From Nectonema munidae (taxonomy: Eukaryota; Nematomorpha; Nectonematoida; Nectonematidae): a stretch of DNA of 64,000 bases. The position numbers and the translations under genes are program-made. The DNA lies in assembly GCA_030549495.1 (NCBI GenBank), contig JAUIRK010000933.1:1-64000 (forward strand), written 5' to 3'. The first letter of the stretch is position 1. Every line of letters starts with the position of its first letter. Under the pieces are notes generated by a model, which saw only the letters and a program-made list of their open reading frames with translations, was not told where the DNA came from and did no database searches. Below are positions 11,336 to 23,770 of this stretch, in pieces.

Positions 11336-12755
11336 TCGATAATAATACGAAAGAGGCGTAACCCTAAATGATTATGAAGATATATTTGTAAGTTTGAAAA
11401 AATGATACAAATGTTGAGTTAGCCAAGCAGAAGATTCTTTGGAACAACAAGAAAGGTTCTTCCCAAAGGCAAGAAGAAAGAGCAAACGAAGATCCTTCAA
11501 GCTCCCCCTTCCCCAAGCACCTCGCAACAGGCACTAGAAGATTCTCCCAATGGAGAAGAATTATTATAATTGTGCTCATGTTATGCTCGCCACGGCGAGA
11601 TTGTTGTTTCTTGCCACTTATGTGTTGTATCTTAAAAAAGCCTTGCTGCAAAAAAAAATTTCTTTCCCATTCTCTGTTCCTGCTACTTGGTTAATTCATG
11701 TGCCCCTTCCTGTCTCTTCTGCTCTATCTCCTGATGTGGGTCTCCTCCTTGTACAGATGATGAAAAAGATAAACCATTTATTCAACTCCCAGTCAGCCCC
11801 AGCTCCTGCAGAAAGTTTTAACACATCATTTACACAAACTTCGGGGAAATTCCCAAATTTGCAACCCTGTTACGCAGCTTTGGATCATGGCTAATCCAGG
11901 ATTTACACCATAGCCATGGGAAAAGACCAAACGAGCCGTTAAATGATTTTAATATGAATTATTTTATTGAAATTAAACCAACCCTTTAACATTGCAACTA
12001 CCATATTTTATCTTGGATACATGAAAAGATTCATGGAATTCTATATAATGTTATAAAGAGCAGTTTCCCACCGACTTTGAGTTCGATGTTGAAAAGTTCA
12101 AAGTACTATTCTCACGAACTTAGTATTACTTTTAAAAAACTTCTTTATATAAAGAAACGTATAATGTTTATCAAGCAAGGGACTAAAAAGCAACAATGGT
12201 GAGATCTCATTAAAGTGAGAGTACCCTTGTATAATTTCAGTAGCTGATTTACGAAAATACTTAAAATCTATTGAACGATATTATGAAGATTTACTTTATA
12301 TCAAATTTCAAACATGCCTATCAAACGAAGAACTCGTAATGTAAAGGATTTAGCTGATTATAAAATTCCTCACATCTAATGCCCAAAGAGGGGGAGTAGT
12401 GGAAATTTAAAGGTTTCAAAATTTCTCAACCCCAAAAAAGGTAAATGTTACATTATTCGCGCTAGATCACCCAAAAATGAACTACGCGGTCACTGAATTG
12501 TGTAGATAAATTCGCATTTGTATTCGAGAATGGATAGCTATTACAAGTAAGGTTATATTTTAAAAGTTTAACTGCTATTTAGATTTGAAAAATATAGCAA
12601 GATTAGAGAGTCTAAAAGAGAAAATAAAAAGTCTTAAAAACTTTCTTTAGGGATAATGTGTTAAAAAATATCCTATCGGTTTGTATGTTTTTTATTCAAG
12701 ACTTCATTGGATAGTGGTACTTTAATAATGTGTCAGACCCAAGTTTATGTTCAAT

Positions 12756-12880
12756 CAGTGGCCTAGACAAGATGGTGTATGTTGTGCATTGGCCCACCAT
12801 ACTTATTTTTTAATAAAATAAAAATTTTGTTGATTAAGCTTCTGAAAAATTAAAGATTTTCATTTTTCGCTACGCCACTG
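12756..12880. mobile_element. hAT-like MITE, copy in unit 2
   Basis: Same element and flanks as the copy at 10499, carried along by the tandem duplication, so insertion came before the amplification. Confidence 0.65.
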
Positions 12881-13534
12881 TGCTCAAAAATTTATGGATT
12901 TGATTTGAATGGAAATTCAATAAATCTATGTTATATAAAGGTTATAAAGATTATCTATGCTATATAAATGTCATTGTTCAGAATACTTACTATGATGGTT
13001 CAGATACGATGTTGAAAAGTTATCCTAAGGATATATTAAGAACAAATTTATAAAAAATAAATTTACATTTTATTTTAACTAAGGATACATTTAGATTAAG
13101 AGATTTTAAAAGAAGTACAAAAAATAGCTTCTTGAGTTGGAATTTTATGTTGAATTCAACTTTTTCTTCTATTATTCCAGATAAAAATGCTTTCCTGGCA
13201 CCGTTTCATTTTACTTACAAAGACAGAATATTGATTCTCTTCAAAGGACAAAATTGAGTTTGTTTTCTAAATGTTCCCTGCAATTTACTCTCAGATCAAT
13301 TATTTTTAAATAATTTTTCTTCTTTACGTGCATTATACTTCTTTCATGTCTTTTTTACCCTTCATAATTGTGCTTTTTCATTATTTTAGTTCATTCGAGG
13401 ACAAATACAAAATTCAGCTTAAATTGAAGGTTTGTCAAATAACCAATTGAAAGATTATCGCGATTACTAATTATTATTTAGTTTTTAATGACAAACTCTA
13501 ACAGAGCAATTAACCTTACAATAAATGAGTTGCT

Positions 13535-13592
13535 TAAGGACATTAAATATACGTATAGTTCTTGAAATATATACGTATATTTAATGTCCTTA
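13535..13592. repeat. Perfect hairpin, 23-bp arms, unit 2
   Basis: Identical to the hairpin at 11278 and at the same place in the repeat unit. Both arms are intact. Confidence 0.85.
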
Positions 13593-14046
13593 TCGATAAT
13601 AATACGAAAGAGGCGCTAACCCTAAATGATTATGAAGATATATTTGTAAGTTTGAAAAAATGATACAAATGTTGAGTTAGCCAAGCAGAAGATTCTTTGG
13701 AACAACAAGAAAGGTTCTTCCCAAAGGCAAGAAGAAAGAGCAAACGAAGATCCTTCAAGCTCCCCCTTCCCCAAGCACCTCGCAACAAGCACTAGAAGAT
13801 TCTCCCAATGGAGAAGAATTATTATAATTGTGCTCATGTTATGCTCGCCACGGCGAGATTGTTGTTTCTTGCCACTTATGTGTTGTATCTTAAAAAAGCC
13901 TTGCTGCAAAAAAAAATTTCTTTTCCATTCTCTGTTCCTGCTACTTGGTTAATTCATGTGCCCCTTCCTGTCTCTTCTGCTCTATCTATCTCCTGATCTG
14001 GGTCTCCTCCTTGTACAGATGATGAAAAAGATAAACCATTTATTCA

Positions 14047-15915
14047 ACTCCCAGTCAGCCCCAGCTCCTGCAGAAAGTTTTAACACATCATTTACACAAA
14101 CTTCGGGGAAATTCCCAAATTTGCAACCCTGTTACGCAGCTTTGGATCATGGCTAATCCAGGATTTACACCATAGCCATGGGAAAAGACCAAACGAGCCG
14201 TTAAATGATTTTAATATGAATTATTTTATTGAAATTAAACCAACCCTTTAACATTGCAACTGCCATATTTTATCTTGGATACATGAAAAGATTCATGGAA
14301 TTCTATATAATGTTATAAAGAGCAGTTTCCCACCGACTTTGAGTTCGATGTTGAAAAGTTCAAAGTACTATTCTCACGAACTTAGTATTACTTTTAAAAA
14401 ACTTCTTTATATAAAGAAACGTATAATGTTTATCAAGCAAGGGACTAAAAAGCAACAATGGTGAGATCTCATTAAAGTGAGAGTACCCTTGTATACTTTC
14501 AGTAGCGGATTTACGAAAATACTTAAAATCTATTGAACGATATTATGAAGATTTACTTTATATCAAATTTCAAACATGCCTATCAAACGAAGAACTCGTA
14601 ATGTAAAGGAATTAGCTGATTATAAAATTCCTCACATCTAACGCCCAAAGAGGGGGAGTAGTGGAAATTTAAAGGTTTCAAAATTTCTCAACCCCAAAAA
14701 AGGTAAATGTTACATTATTCGTGCTAGATCACCCAAAAATGAACTACGCGGTCACTGAATTGGGTAGATAAATTCGCATTTGTATTCGAGAATGGATAGC
14801 TATTACAAGTAAGGTTATATTTTAAAAGTTTAACTGCTATTTAGATTTGAAAAATATAGCAAGATTAGAGAGTCTAAAAGAGAAATAAAAAGTCTTAAAA
14901 ACTTTCTTTAGGGATAATGGGTTAAAAATATCCTATCGGTTTGTATGTTTTTTATTCAAGACTTCATTGGATAGTGGTACTTTAATAATGTGTCAGACCC
15001 AAGTTTATGTTCAATCAGTGGCCTAGACAAGATGGGGTATGTTGTGCATTGGCCCACCATACTTATTTTTTAATAAAATAAAAATTTTGTTGATTAAGCT
15101 TCTCAAAAATTAAAGATTTTCATTTTTCGCTACGCCACTGTGCTCAAAAATTTATGGATTTGATTTGAATGGAAATTCAATAAATCTATGTTATATAAAG
15201 GTTATAAAGATTATCTATGCTATATAAATGTCATTGTTCAGAATACTTACTATGATGGTTCAGATACGATGTTGAAAAGTTATCCTAAGGATATATTAAG
15301 AACAAATTTATAAAAAATAAATTTACATTTTATTTTAACTAAGGATACATTTAGATTAAGAGATTTTAAAAGAAGTACAAAAAATAGCTTCTTCAGTTGG
15401 AATTTTATGTTGAATTCAACTTTTTCTTCTATTATTCCAGATAAAAATACTTTCCTGACACCGTTTCATTTTACTTACAAAGACAGAATATGGATTCTCT
15501 TCAAAGGACAAAACCGAGTTTGTTTCCTAAATGTTCCCTGCAATTTACTCTCAGATCAATATTATTTGAAAAAATTTTTCCCTGTTTACGTGCATTATAC
15601 TTCTTTCAGTCTTTTTTACCTCTCATAATTGTGCTTTTTCATCTTTTTGCTAATCCTGAGTGCCAATAACCAAACGGTTCCGTTGCTCGCAATATACTTC
15701 AATAAATGAAGATCTGACCGTAGTAATCAACGATGAGGAAATAAGAAAATATCTTAGTTCATTCGAGGAGTACAACAAAATTCAGTTGTTAAATTGAGGG
15801 CTTATCAAATAAAAATAACCAATTGAAAGATTATCGCGATTACTAATTCTTAAGTTTTTAATGACAATCTCTAACAGAACAATTAACCTTACAATAAACG
15901 AGTTGCAAAGCGCAA
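14047..15915 (+). repeat. Tandem unit 3, partial, older form
   Basis: Matches units 1 and 2 up to about 15.9 kb, then diverges right after AACGAGTTGC, the point where units 1 and 2 carry the hairpin. It has about 115 bp near 15.64-15.76 kb that the other two units lack, and a 73-codon open frame at 15407-15628 that is interrupted in the others. Unit 3 therefore looks like the less altered form from which a shortened unit was amplified. Confidence 0.85.
15016..15140. mobile_element. hAT-like MITE, copy in unit 3
   Basis: Same element and flanking 8-mers as in units 1 and 2. Its presence in the older unit 3 shows it was already there in the ancestral unit. Confidence 0.65.
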
Positions 15916-16259
15916 AGAAGAAAAAGTTACAACCGACTGGGTACACAATGATCGTAATTCAGCGACAACACAAAAGTCTAACCGGAAACCTGTTACTGTA
16001 GATACGCCTGTTTTCCCCATTCTGTATGATTCATGGCTCAACGAGTTCAGTTTCGCTCTATTAATCGCTGCAGTTGATTTATACCTTTCGGTGTTTAGCT
16101 GTCATCCGCTAAATTCTCTTCGCATGTGTACTTTACCATCCAGGAATAAAGAATTTACAAACCCAACTGTCCTAACGATGCTTTGCCCATTCACCATGGA
16201 GGTAGAAATTTTTTTTTTTTATTTTATCAAAAAATTAAATTTAAGTTATAATTCTATGA

Positions 16260-16489
16260 GAACTAGAGCTAACACAAGTCAGATGTCAAGACTCATTAAA
16301 AACCTTCTTTTTTACTATGGGTTTTCTCCGCAAATTCAAACAGTGGAAAGTAGTTCGGGCAGGGGATACTGTTCAATTCAAGAATGCAGACCTAGAACAC
16401 GAGGCACAAGGAGGTGTTCAAATTGTAAAAAATTTATGTGCAAAAAACACATATTATCTATTTGTTCTTTTTGCCATTCTAATTTATGA
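16260..16489 (+). pseudogene. piggyBac-type transposase C-terminal fragment
   Basis: An open frame on the plus strand ends with a cysteine-rich stretch, RCSNCKKFMCKKHILSICSF followed by CHSNL, preceded by RTRGTRR. The C-x2-C-x4-C-x2-H-x4-C-x2-C spacing and the CKKxxCxxHxxxxC core match the C-terminal zinc-binding domain of piggyBac transposases. The DDD core is not recognisable upstream, where the sequence is decayed or unrelated. The frame may run back to 16091, but those residues are unassigned. It could also be another treble-clef zinc tail. Confidence 0.5.
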
Positions 16490-17420
16490 TTTTGCTATTT
16501 TTTATCATGTTCAACATATAATTATAATGCTTTATTTTTTTATATTTTTTTTGTATAACTCTTGATATTTTATGAAATAAATTTCAAATTGTCTATAAAT
16601 AGGTTTTTTGAATATTTTATGTTCAAGTTTAGGCGCTTTATTTTCAAAATTATTGCTTTATAAGATCTAAAATTTACTTTAATGATTGTGATAATGATTC
16701 TAAACATTTTTCAGTTTTCTAAAAAATTTTTAGCTACAAAAAACAGCCAAAAAGTTTTTTTAGATAAATATTTTAAAGTTTTTTTTGCTAAAGATGGCGT
16801 TAAAATTTTTTTTTTAATTTCTTTTTATGAAATTCACAAGATAATCTGATAATTATATTACTCCTTATGCATAAAAAATTTCTCTCGTGATTTTTTAAAA
16901 CCTAATTTTCGAAAATTTTTCTTGAGGTCATAAAAACCGCAAAAAATTAGAGTCTGTAAAGAATAGTATATTTTGATATTGGCACCAATTTGTACTCCAG
17001 AGAATAGCGTAAATTTACATACTATTTTTTTTTGATATGTTATATATTAAATATTACACCAAAAACTGCATTGAACATGCTGAATGTAGTAAAAAACCCA
17101 TCTGTCTCCCGTGAAGGTTAAAGTTTACATTAAGCTTAATTAAGAATGAAATAGAGGAGACAAGAGGGAAGTAGAAATTCAGAAAAATGTGTTGTCTTTT
17201 TGGAAGACGTTTGAAAGTCCGCCCCCCTAATAATTTCCTTGGGTAGACCACATTTATTCGTTACATTTAACACAAATCCAAACTCGGTAGAAATAAAAAA
17301 AAGTTTAGAAAATAACCAATCTCCCTATGATCGAGCTAATATATTGGTTAGAGTATTCCACATGAAGTTGAAGTCCCTAATGGAATAAAAAACATGTGTC
17401 ATGGTCCATATGGGGTACAT
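16490..17420. other. AT-rich gap with no recognised feature
   Basis: Long A and T runs and no open frame with recognisable motifs. Nothing supportable is seen. Confidence 0.6.
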
Positions 17421-17429
17421 GATGTAAAA

Positions 17430-18970
17430 TCCATTAGCGCAGTCTCTATTTATTGTAGATTTCAGTCATATTAATGTAAAAGTGTGTTCCAAAATCTCAG
17501 CGGTTAAGTATATTTATGTGTATAATGGACCAGATCAAGCTTAAGAAGATTATTCGAGTTGAAAGTAACAATAATGATAATTTAAATAATGAAATACTAG
17601 ATTGTAGAGAGTTGTTAGGTTATTTATTTTTCCTCTTCATTCCAACAGTCATTATGTAATTAAATTAGATATACACCTACCAGGCAATCAGTAAAGAGAT
17701 CCAACCATGTCAACGATAGAAATTTTGACACAACTCTCACCGCTTATTTTAGGGCAAATAGAGATACCAGAAGCACGCTCAATCGAGTATATTAATTTTT
17801 CCCAGAAATTCACTTTTAAATAAAAATTAAAGAAATATGAAAGCTTTGGGCGAATTAAATTCATCCATCCCAATTCCAAGGATATTTATTTTTACGTATT
17901 TTGTTAACTAATATTTCAGGTTCCACTTCATACATAGATATCCTAACTCTTCCTAAAAGCTCCTATGTTTGTGAAACCTTCAAATAAACTGCCAAGAGGA
18001 CTTTATGTTGCTAACTACAACGCAGGAGAATGAATATATTCAAAGTTTTATGACGAATCAATTGAGAAGCCTTTTCGCTGTTTTCCTTATCTTTACAGAA
18101 ATTCCTGTCATTGAATTATGGACACAGTTTAAAAACCATCTCAGAAAAAACTATTTTATAGAAGGATTAAACATGGAAAAAATGGGCCGACACTTCTGCA
18201 CTCCTGAAAATTGATTCTATTCTAACGATCCATGGAATAACTGTTGAAGGCTTCGGATTTGAAAGGATTTCAGAAACAAACTATCTACTTTCAAGCATTT
18301 TCAACGAAGAACCCAATTATAAGTAACAAGAAGAAAACATTCATTTTGAAGAAAACTACAGAACAATGAATGAGGACCAATCTTCCGTTGTTAATGAAAT
18401 ATTGAATTCATTGACTATCCAGCTAAAGACAACAATTTTTTCTTAGATGGACCTAGTGGATCTCGCAAGACTTTCCTCTATAATATTCTGATGTCAAAAT
18501 TGAGAAATCAGGAAAAATTTTGTATTGCTGCTTCTTCTTCTGAAATATCTGTTCGGATACTTAAAGGAGATAAACCTGCTCATTCAAAATTTTGTATTCC
18601 TATTAGGAACGTGTTGTTTTTCTAAACAAAATGATGTCAAGAAACTTTTTGAAAAAATTAATTTATTCATTTGGGATGAAGCCCCAATGATGTCAAGATA
18701 CGTAATAAAATGTGTCGAAATATTATTCAGTGACATTCTGGATAATGATTCCTATCTCTTTGGATGAAAAGTTTAGTACTTGGTGATTTCAGGTAGGTTC
18801 TCCCTGTCGTTAAAAGAGGTAAAGATATAGTGAATGTTTGTTTGGAAAATTCTGTTCTATGGCCAAAAATCAAAAAGCGTGCTCTTAAGAAGAATATGAG
18901 ATTGGCTTCAAAAAGTGATTTTCAATTTGCAATGGATCTTTTATCAATTGGAAAAAGATATTCTCTTTCA
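17430..18970 (+). pseudogene. Decayed Helitron Rep-helicase
   Basis: Frame-shifting translation gives Helitron landmarks in order. HINVKVCSKISAVKYIYVYN lies near 17.47 kb and IKLDIHLPGNQ near 17.66 kb. A linker includes LTAYFRANRD (17.74 kb) and IHPSQFQGYLFLRI (17.86 kb), then LRSLFAVFLIF (18.07 kb). A PIF1-type helicase follows, with Walker A as GPSGSRKTFLYN (18.45 kb; normally GxxGxGKT), Walker B as LFIWDEAPM (18.67 kb), and LGDFR followed by LPVVKRG (18.78 kb). Many stops and frameshifts break it, so it is inactive. The Rep nickase HUH motif and the element ends are not seen. Its right side is cut at about 18975 by retroelement A. Confidence 0.8.
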
Positions 18971-18975
18971 TTGAA

Positions 18976-21780
18976 CTTTTCATTTGTTTTTTCCTCAGTA
19001 TCACTACTTTGTCGCATTACTTAGCAATCATGTCCAAGACTATCACGTCTACCTCCTCCCTGCATCTTCCTCTACCCTCCCTTCCTTGAACGTACCAGAC
19101 TTCAACAATACCCTCCTCCTCATTTCCTCCAAGCTTTCAAGAATGGATACTCGCTTCGAAGATCTGGAGGTAAGGATGTCTCCGACCCTCCAGCTAATCT
19201 GGCCTCTCCTGTGATTCCGGCCTCGTCGCTCCCCAGTACCATCTTTTCAACTGCTGGATGCGCCACGCTACCCTCATTTCCTTCTCCTGCTTACTCCGCT
19301 CCCGTATCTTATTCTACGATGCCTGTAAGTCAGTTTTCTACCCCCTCATTCCGGGGTCACTACCAGAGGGTTATGCCACGGCTAACCACGTCGATCCCAA
19401 CATCTACTCGACTCCCTTTGACCTCCTGGTCGATCGCCGCGTTCGGGTGATCTTAGAGCTCTCAAAAAATAAAGTTCTGAACCTTAAGGATGAGGTAATG
19501 AATTCGTATTTGGAGGTCTTCCGCCCATTCATCCCCTCACTCCAACTGGATGACCTGTCCTTGTTAAATGGGTTGCTTCGCACTCATTGTGTCGCAGCCC
19601 AGTCCACTTGGACTAGGGCGCATCAGACGGCTCCATCGCTGTTGTCCATCGCCGGGATAACCGGTGTCACTTTGCCCCCGGCCAGACCGGCTCAGGCCCG
19701 CACCCGTCAGTCTCCCGCTCCGAGGGGCCGTGGCAAGTTTCGCCCTTGTCCCCTAGCCGGGCGTAGGAAATGCCAGGCTTAGAAAGCCTAGGACTCCCTG
19801 GGGGTGGGTGCTGCGATGTGGCTTATCCCCATCCAGTTACCCTTCCCCCACATCGGAACCCTCAGGTTTCCCGCCCCTTACCACGCTGCATTTGGACTGG
19901 AGGATAGGTCGGGTCGGCCACGATTTCCCGGCCGGCTACGGTCGCCCCAGTCTATCCTCTCCTCTGCTGGGACAGGTGCCCCAGTCTCGAGCCTCCGCCC
20001 CCATTCCCCCAGGGGCTCCATATTGCCTACCGCCGCTTCGATAGGAGCAAGTCAACCGGAGTTCACTTGGGGGTACGGACCGCCAAGTTGCTCCTCGCAA
20101 CCAGGGGGAGGAAGGCCGGTCAGACTGGTCTCCTCTCCTCCCTTCTCGGCCTCTCCAGGATCAGTTATCCTACCCTGGTGGGCCGATCCGGGGCCCCTTC
20201 GGCACCCCTATGGTTATCCACCGCGGTCAGAGTCACCCCTGGTACAATTTGGAGGAATTTCGCCACTAACCGCGACAAACCAGTCGTCAATGATGGATCC
20301 TCCGCCTTCTGCGGGTTTCAAGCCAAGCGGCCGTCCTTACGCAGACATATCCCCGCTGCCTCTTGGGAGCCCAGGGCCGTATAGGAAGTCTGGGGGCATC
20401 CAGAATCCGAAGAACCTAGCCTGCCTTCGGCCACCCCTTCCTTCCGGGTTCCGGAGGTAGGTTTCCTTCAGCACCTGGGGTTCCCAGTTGGTGCTCCCAT
20501 GACGCCTCCCGTGCCGCAACTAGTCCAGTCTTTTATTGTCATCTCAGAAGGGCAACCCTGGCTGACAAGGTCCTTGCCTTCGAAGGTTACCCCACTCCCG
20601 GCCAGCAGCAACGTGACCCATCCGCCTGCTCTGGTCCAGACCCACATTCGGGTCAGGGAAGGTCAGCCTGTGCTGATCCTCCCAGGGGAACAACAGGTTC
20701 CGCCTCCTCTGGACGTACTATTGCTAGCTCACACGGACCCACAGGAAGAACCCTCCTTCTGCTTCCAGTCGGATGGCTCCATCACCATTTGGATAGGGGA
20801 CCGGAGCTTCTTCGTCCCCGCCCACCCGGAAGCCCTATTGTACTTTTACGAGGGGAACAGGGACTTATTCCCGCCTCGATTCTAGAAAAGGATTTTCTCA
20901 CAAATCATGTCCTTTGATCCGGAAGACAACCCTTGCCCGGATCCCGCGGAAGACCTGATTCAATCAATCCTGGACATAGCTTCTTGCAAGTAACTATTAT
21001 CCTCCTTCTCAACCTCAGCAAGGCTACGTTCCCTACAGCCACGAGCGTCCTTCGCCGTATCGACTCCCATGTTCAAGGCTCCTAAGGATCTTAGGCATCA
21101 AGCGACCAAGAATATCTTGCATCGAAGTTACCGACCTCGTCTCATTTCCAATGTTCCCTTCCACGGCCTTTCAAGATTCTCAGGCCCTCCTGCAGAACAG
21201 CGATGTTTCATCGCACGGGAAGTACTCCCGAAATTGGTCCAGACGGGCGTCTTAGAAGCGGCCACTCGCCCCCGTATTGTCTTACCCTGTTTCCTCGTTC
21301 AAAAGGCCAATGGCAAAGTGCGACTCGTGGCTGCTTTTGGTTTTCCAGAGACATTCGCCACTCCAGCAATCAAGCTTACTGCGCCCTTCCAGCTCCGCTA
21401 TATAGAGCACGGATTGACCCGGGCCACCCCGTTGGACCTAACAGACGCGTTCTATGACATTCGCATCCAGAAAGAATGGCGATCCTGCTTTTGCGTCAAG
21501 CTGACGGGTCGCATATGGCAATTCACCAGTTTACCTATGGGCGCCTGTTTCAGCCCAGCGATCCTTCAGGGAGTAGTCGCCAGACTACTGGGAGAATTTA
21601 AGGAACGCCTCTCAGGCCCACTCAGCGCCAACCTGAGATTCGTCCTATACTTGGATGACTTCCTCATTCTAGGGAAGGACAGGGCCTCCACTCTCCAGGT
21701 TACAGAACAGTTCACCAGTTACCTGGAGCAGGAATGCGATATCCGCATCAGCCATAGAAAGTCCGTTCTCATGTTCATGC
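18976..21780 (+). mobile_element. DIRS-like retroelement A, left part (terminal repeat, gag, RT)
   Basis: It starts with the block CTTTTCATTTGTTTTTTCC, repeated at about 25.28 kb in its downstream terminal region. Parts in order: a gag-like region (19.0-19.8 kb) ending in an R/P/G-rich tail and related to the B gag at 26.3 kb; a long proline-rich region (19.8-20.9 kb) with two repeats of the type V-x-EGQPxL; and a reverse transcriptase (21.1-21.78 kb) with LDLTDAFYDIRI, LPMGACFSP and YLDDFLIL. The style of RT is like DIRS/Ngaro elements. GC content is far above the surroundings. The element is broken, with several breaks, and is split by insertion of a B element. Confidence 0.75.
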
Positions 21781-21858
21781 CCCACCTTTAAGAGTCCGCA
21801 TGACTTAAAAAACAAAAAGATCCGGAAAATTCTGGCCCATGGATACGCACCGCACATC

Positions 21859-23289
21859 TTGTCAAACAAGAAATTCGGATCATTCTCAAGGTTTTTACTC
21901 CCTCCAAAGAACCAAATGGGTTTTATCTGCACCCAGGTGCTACCTAAATTAGCTAATGAAGGAGTAATCGCACCTACTAAGCAAATCAAAATAGCTAGCT
22001 CATGCTTTATAGTACCCAAAAATAAAGGAAAGACACGTCTTGTAGCAAATTTCGCCTTTTCTTCGGAACTTTTCAAGACTCCCAAATTGAAACTCACGGC
22101 CCCCTTTATGCTACGTAACATCCAAGAAAATTGGAAATGGGCATCCCGACTAGATCATAAAGATGCCTTCTATGGAATCCGTATCGCTCGTTCTTGGCAA
22201 AACGCCTTCTGCATCCAAGGGAAGAAAAAGGAATGGTTTAAGTTCACTCGACTGCCCATGGGGGCAAACTTTTCCCCGGCAGTCCTACAAGCCACTCTCA
22301 AAGCCCTAAAGGGAGTTTTTCTGGAAAGGAATGCAAAAACCCCAATGTCTATTATCCTTTACCTCGACGATTTTCTAATTCTCGGGGAAACGAAAGAATC
22401 CTTAGAAACAATGGTTCCAGAATTTGTAAAATTCCTCACCACAGAATGCGGGATCGACATCAACTTCAAGAAGTCTCAAATCAACCCAACACAAACGATA
22501 GCCTATCTAGGGGTCACCATCGACCTCAAAGACAGACAAATGAGGATCCCCCAAAGCAAAAGAACTCCAATCATGAAAGCAATAATAGCGTTAATCGGGG
22601 CATCATCAGGGTCTTGGAACATTCCCCTAAAGTGGTACCAAAGGGTACTAGGAATAGTTAATTACTTCCTAGGAACCTTGACCAATAGGCCTAGACTATT
22701 TAGCCACCTTTTCAACGTTATTAAAGGCAATTATAACAAAGAGATCTTTAACTCCCTCATCAATCTGGCTACCCAAACCATTAGAGAACCGTGGCCCATG
22801 ACAAACTTCGAGCATTGGACACAACAAACGTTTGTAGATGCGTCCTTTTCAGGACTGGGTATTTGGAATGATCACCAAACCCATAGCATCCAAGTACTAG
22901 ACAAGCAAGACTGGTCAATAGTGGACTTGGAGCTACTAGCAATCATCATCGGAACATGGCTATATCCCAAAACAACCATCAGATCCGACTCCACCACGGC
23001 CATAGCAATTTGCAAAAATTGCGGTGGCGACTCCCAGAAGTCCCTGGCCATAGTTCTGATGGCACTGACATCACAAGAATCATTGTTCCTTCTTCTGCGA
23101 AAAAATATTGAGCACATTCCGACTGAGGAAAACCCAGCGGACACTCCTTCCAGAACTCCAGTTCCCCAGGGAACCACAACACGACTAGGCAACCTCAAGG
23201 TTCGCCTCGACTATCAACTTTTCCAAAAACTGGAACAAGAATGGTTGAAGCTGCACTACATTTTGCAAAAGATAAGTACCTACCAATAG
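21859..23289 (+). CDS. RT-RNase H frame of retroelement B
   Basis: One open frame of about 476 codons; the true start may lie further upstream. The reverse transcriptase includes RLDHKDAFYGIRI, RLPMGANFSPAVLQ and ILYLDDFLIL. KSQINPTQTIAYLGVTI follows, as in DIRS-type RTs. The RNase H follows with FVDASFSGLGIW, DLELLAIIIG, IRSDSTTAIAI and NPADTPSR, so the D-E-D-D set is visible. The frame ends about 45 codons after RNase H and runs into the terminal repeat. No integrase, tyrosine recombinase or methylase region is seen after it. Related to the RT of element A. Confidence 0.8.
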   Translation: MSNKKFGSFSRFLLPPKNQMGFICTQVLPKLANEGVIAPTKQIKIASSCFIVPKNKGKTRLVANFAFSSELFKTPKLKLTAPFMLRNIQENWKWASRLDHKDAFYGIRIARSWQNAFCIQGKKKEWFKFTRLPMGANFSPAVLQATLKALKGVFLERNAKTPMSIILYLDDFLILGETKESLETMVPEFVKFLTTECGIDINFKKSQINPTQTIAYLGVTIDLKDRQMRIPQSKRTPIMKAIIALIGASSGSWNIPLKWYQRVLGIVNYFLGTLTNRPRLFSHLFNVIKGNYNKEIFNSLINLATQTIREPWPMTNFEHWTQQTFVDASFSGLGIWNDHQTHSIQVLDKQDWSIVDLELLAIIIGTWLYPKTTIRSDSTTAIAICKNCGGDSQKSLAIVLMALTSQESLFLLLRKNIEHIPTEENPADTPSRTPVPQGTTTRLGNLKVRLDYQLFQKLEQEWLKLHYILQKISTYQ

Positions 23290-23759
23290 CGGCTTCTCCA
23301 AAGCAGTTAGCACCCTCCCTCGCGTCAGCAAGGCGGGCGCAGACGGATATGATCCGACTGTTAATCGAAATTCGATTAACAGTTAAGAATTCCCACCAAA
23401 TGGTGGACGCTATGGGCCTGACTATAAAAGCCCACGCAAAATGATAGAGCTCATTCTTCTTCTTTTGCGCGACACTATCTAACTCCCACCCAATGACACC
23501 CACCCTATCAAAAGCTCTTCTTGTTTTTCTTTATTATAACACACAAGATTTTTTAGAAACAAGAAAACTGTACACAAACGTTCGCCCAGGCTGAATATCC
23601 ACGAAGACTATCCAGAAAAATGCTCAAGCAAACAACAACAAAGGCCCAGGCCCTATCAATCCGGTTAGATCAATATATTTAAATTTGCGTGTGTTTTTTC
23701 TATATTTGCTAATAATAAAAAATCTTCTATAATAAAAAATAAAAAAAAAAGTCCTCCGT
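23278..23759 (+). repeat. Terminal repeat 1 of retroelement B
   Basis: Starts ACCTACCAATAGCGGCTTCT and ends in an A-run plus GTCCTCC. It contains an inverted repeat with 10-bp arms (CTGTTAATCG / CGATTAACAG, 23358-23382) and a TATA box TATAAAAG at 23423, followed by a pyrimidine-rich stretch where transcription could start. The second copy follows with a period of 494 bp. Confidence 0.85.
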
Positions 23760-23770
23760 TAAGTCCTCCA

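Larger units (their letters stand above)
9511..11784 (+). repeat. Tandem unit 1 of a 2.26-kb repeat
   Basis: First of three head-to-tail units. It starts at ACTCCCAGTCAGCCCCAGCT, runs through the GGATCATGGCTAATCC block, then about 1.7 kb of AT-rich DNA with no convincing gene, a hAT-like MITE, a perfect hairpin, and ends in the family A tail block (CCAAGCAGAAGATTC to CAGATGATGAAAAAG). Units 1 and 2 look about 99% identical, so the duplication is recent. Confidence 0.9.
11785..14046 (+). repeat. Tandem unit 2 of the 2.26-kb repeat
   Basis: Same content and order as unit 1, with only scattered substitutions and small indels. It holds its own copy of the hAT-like MITE and of the hairpin. Short open frames here (for example on the minus strand at 13622-13909) recur in unit 1 only because the DNA is duplicated. 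Confidence 0.9.

Noticed and set aside
19804-20460. 218-codon proline/serine-rich frame as a host gene
   Set aside because: It lies inside retroelement A, and its pieces recur at 3.4 and 9.0 kb as element fragments.
21669-22121. 150-codon minus-strand frame
   Set aside because: It lies opposite the RT frames of A and B and shows no motif.
23358-23382. Inverted repeat in the B terminal repeat as a rho-independent terminator
   Set aside because: It lies upstream of a TATA box in a eukaryotic element and has no following T-run.
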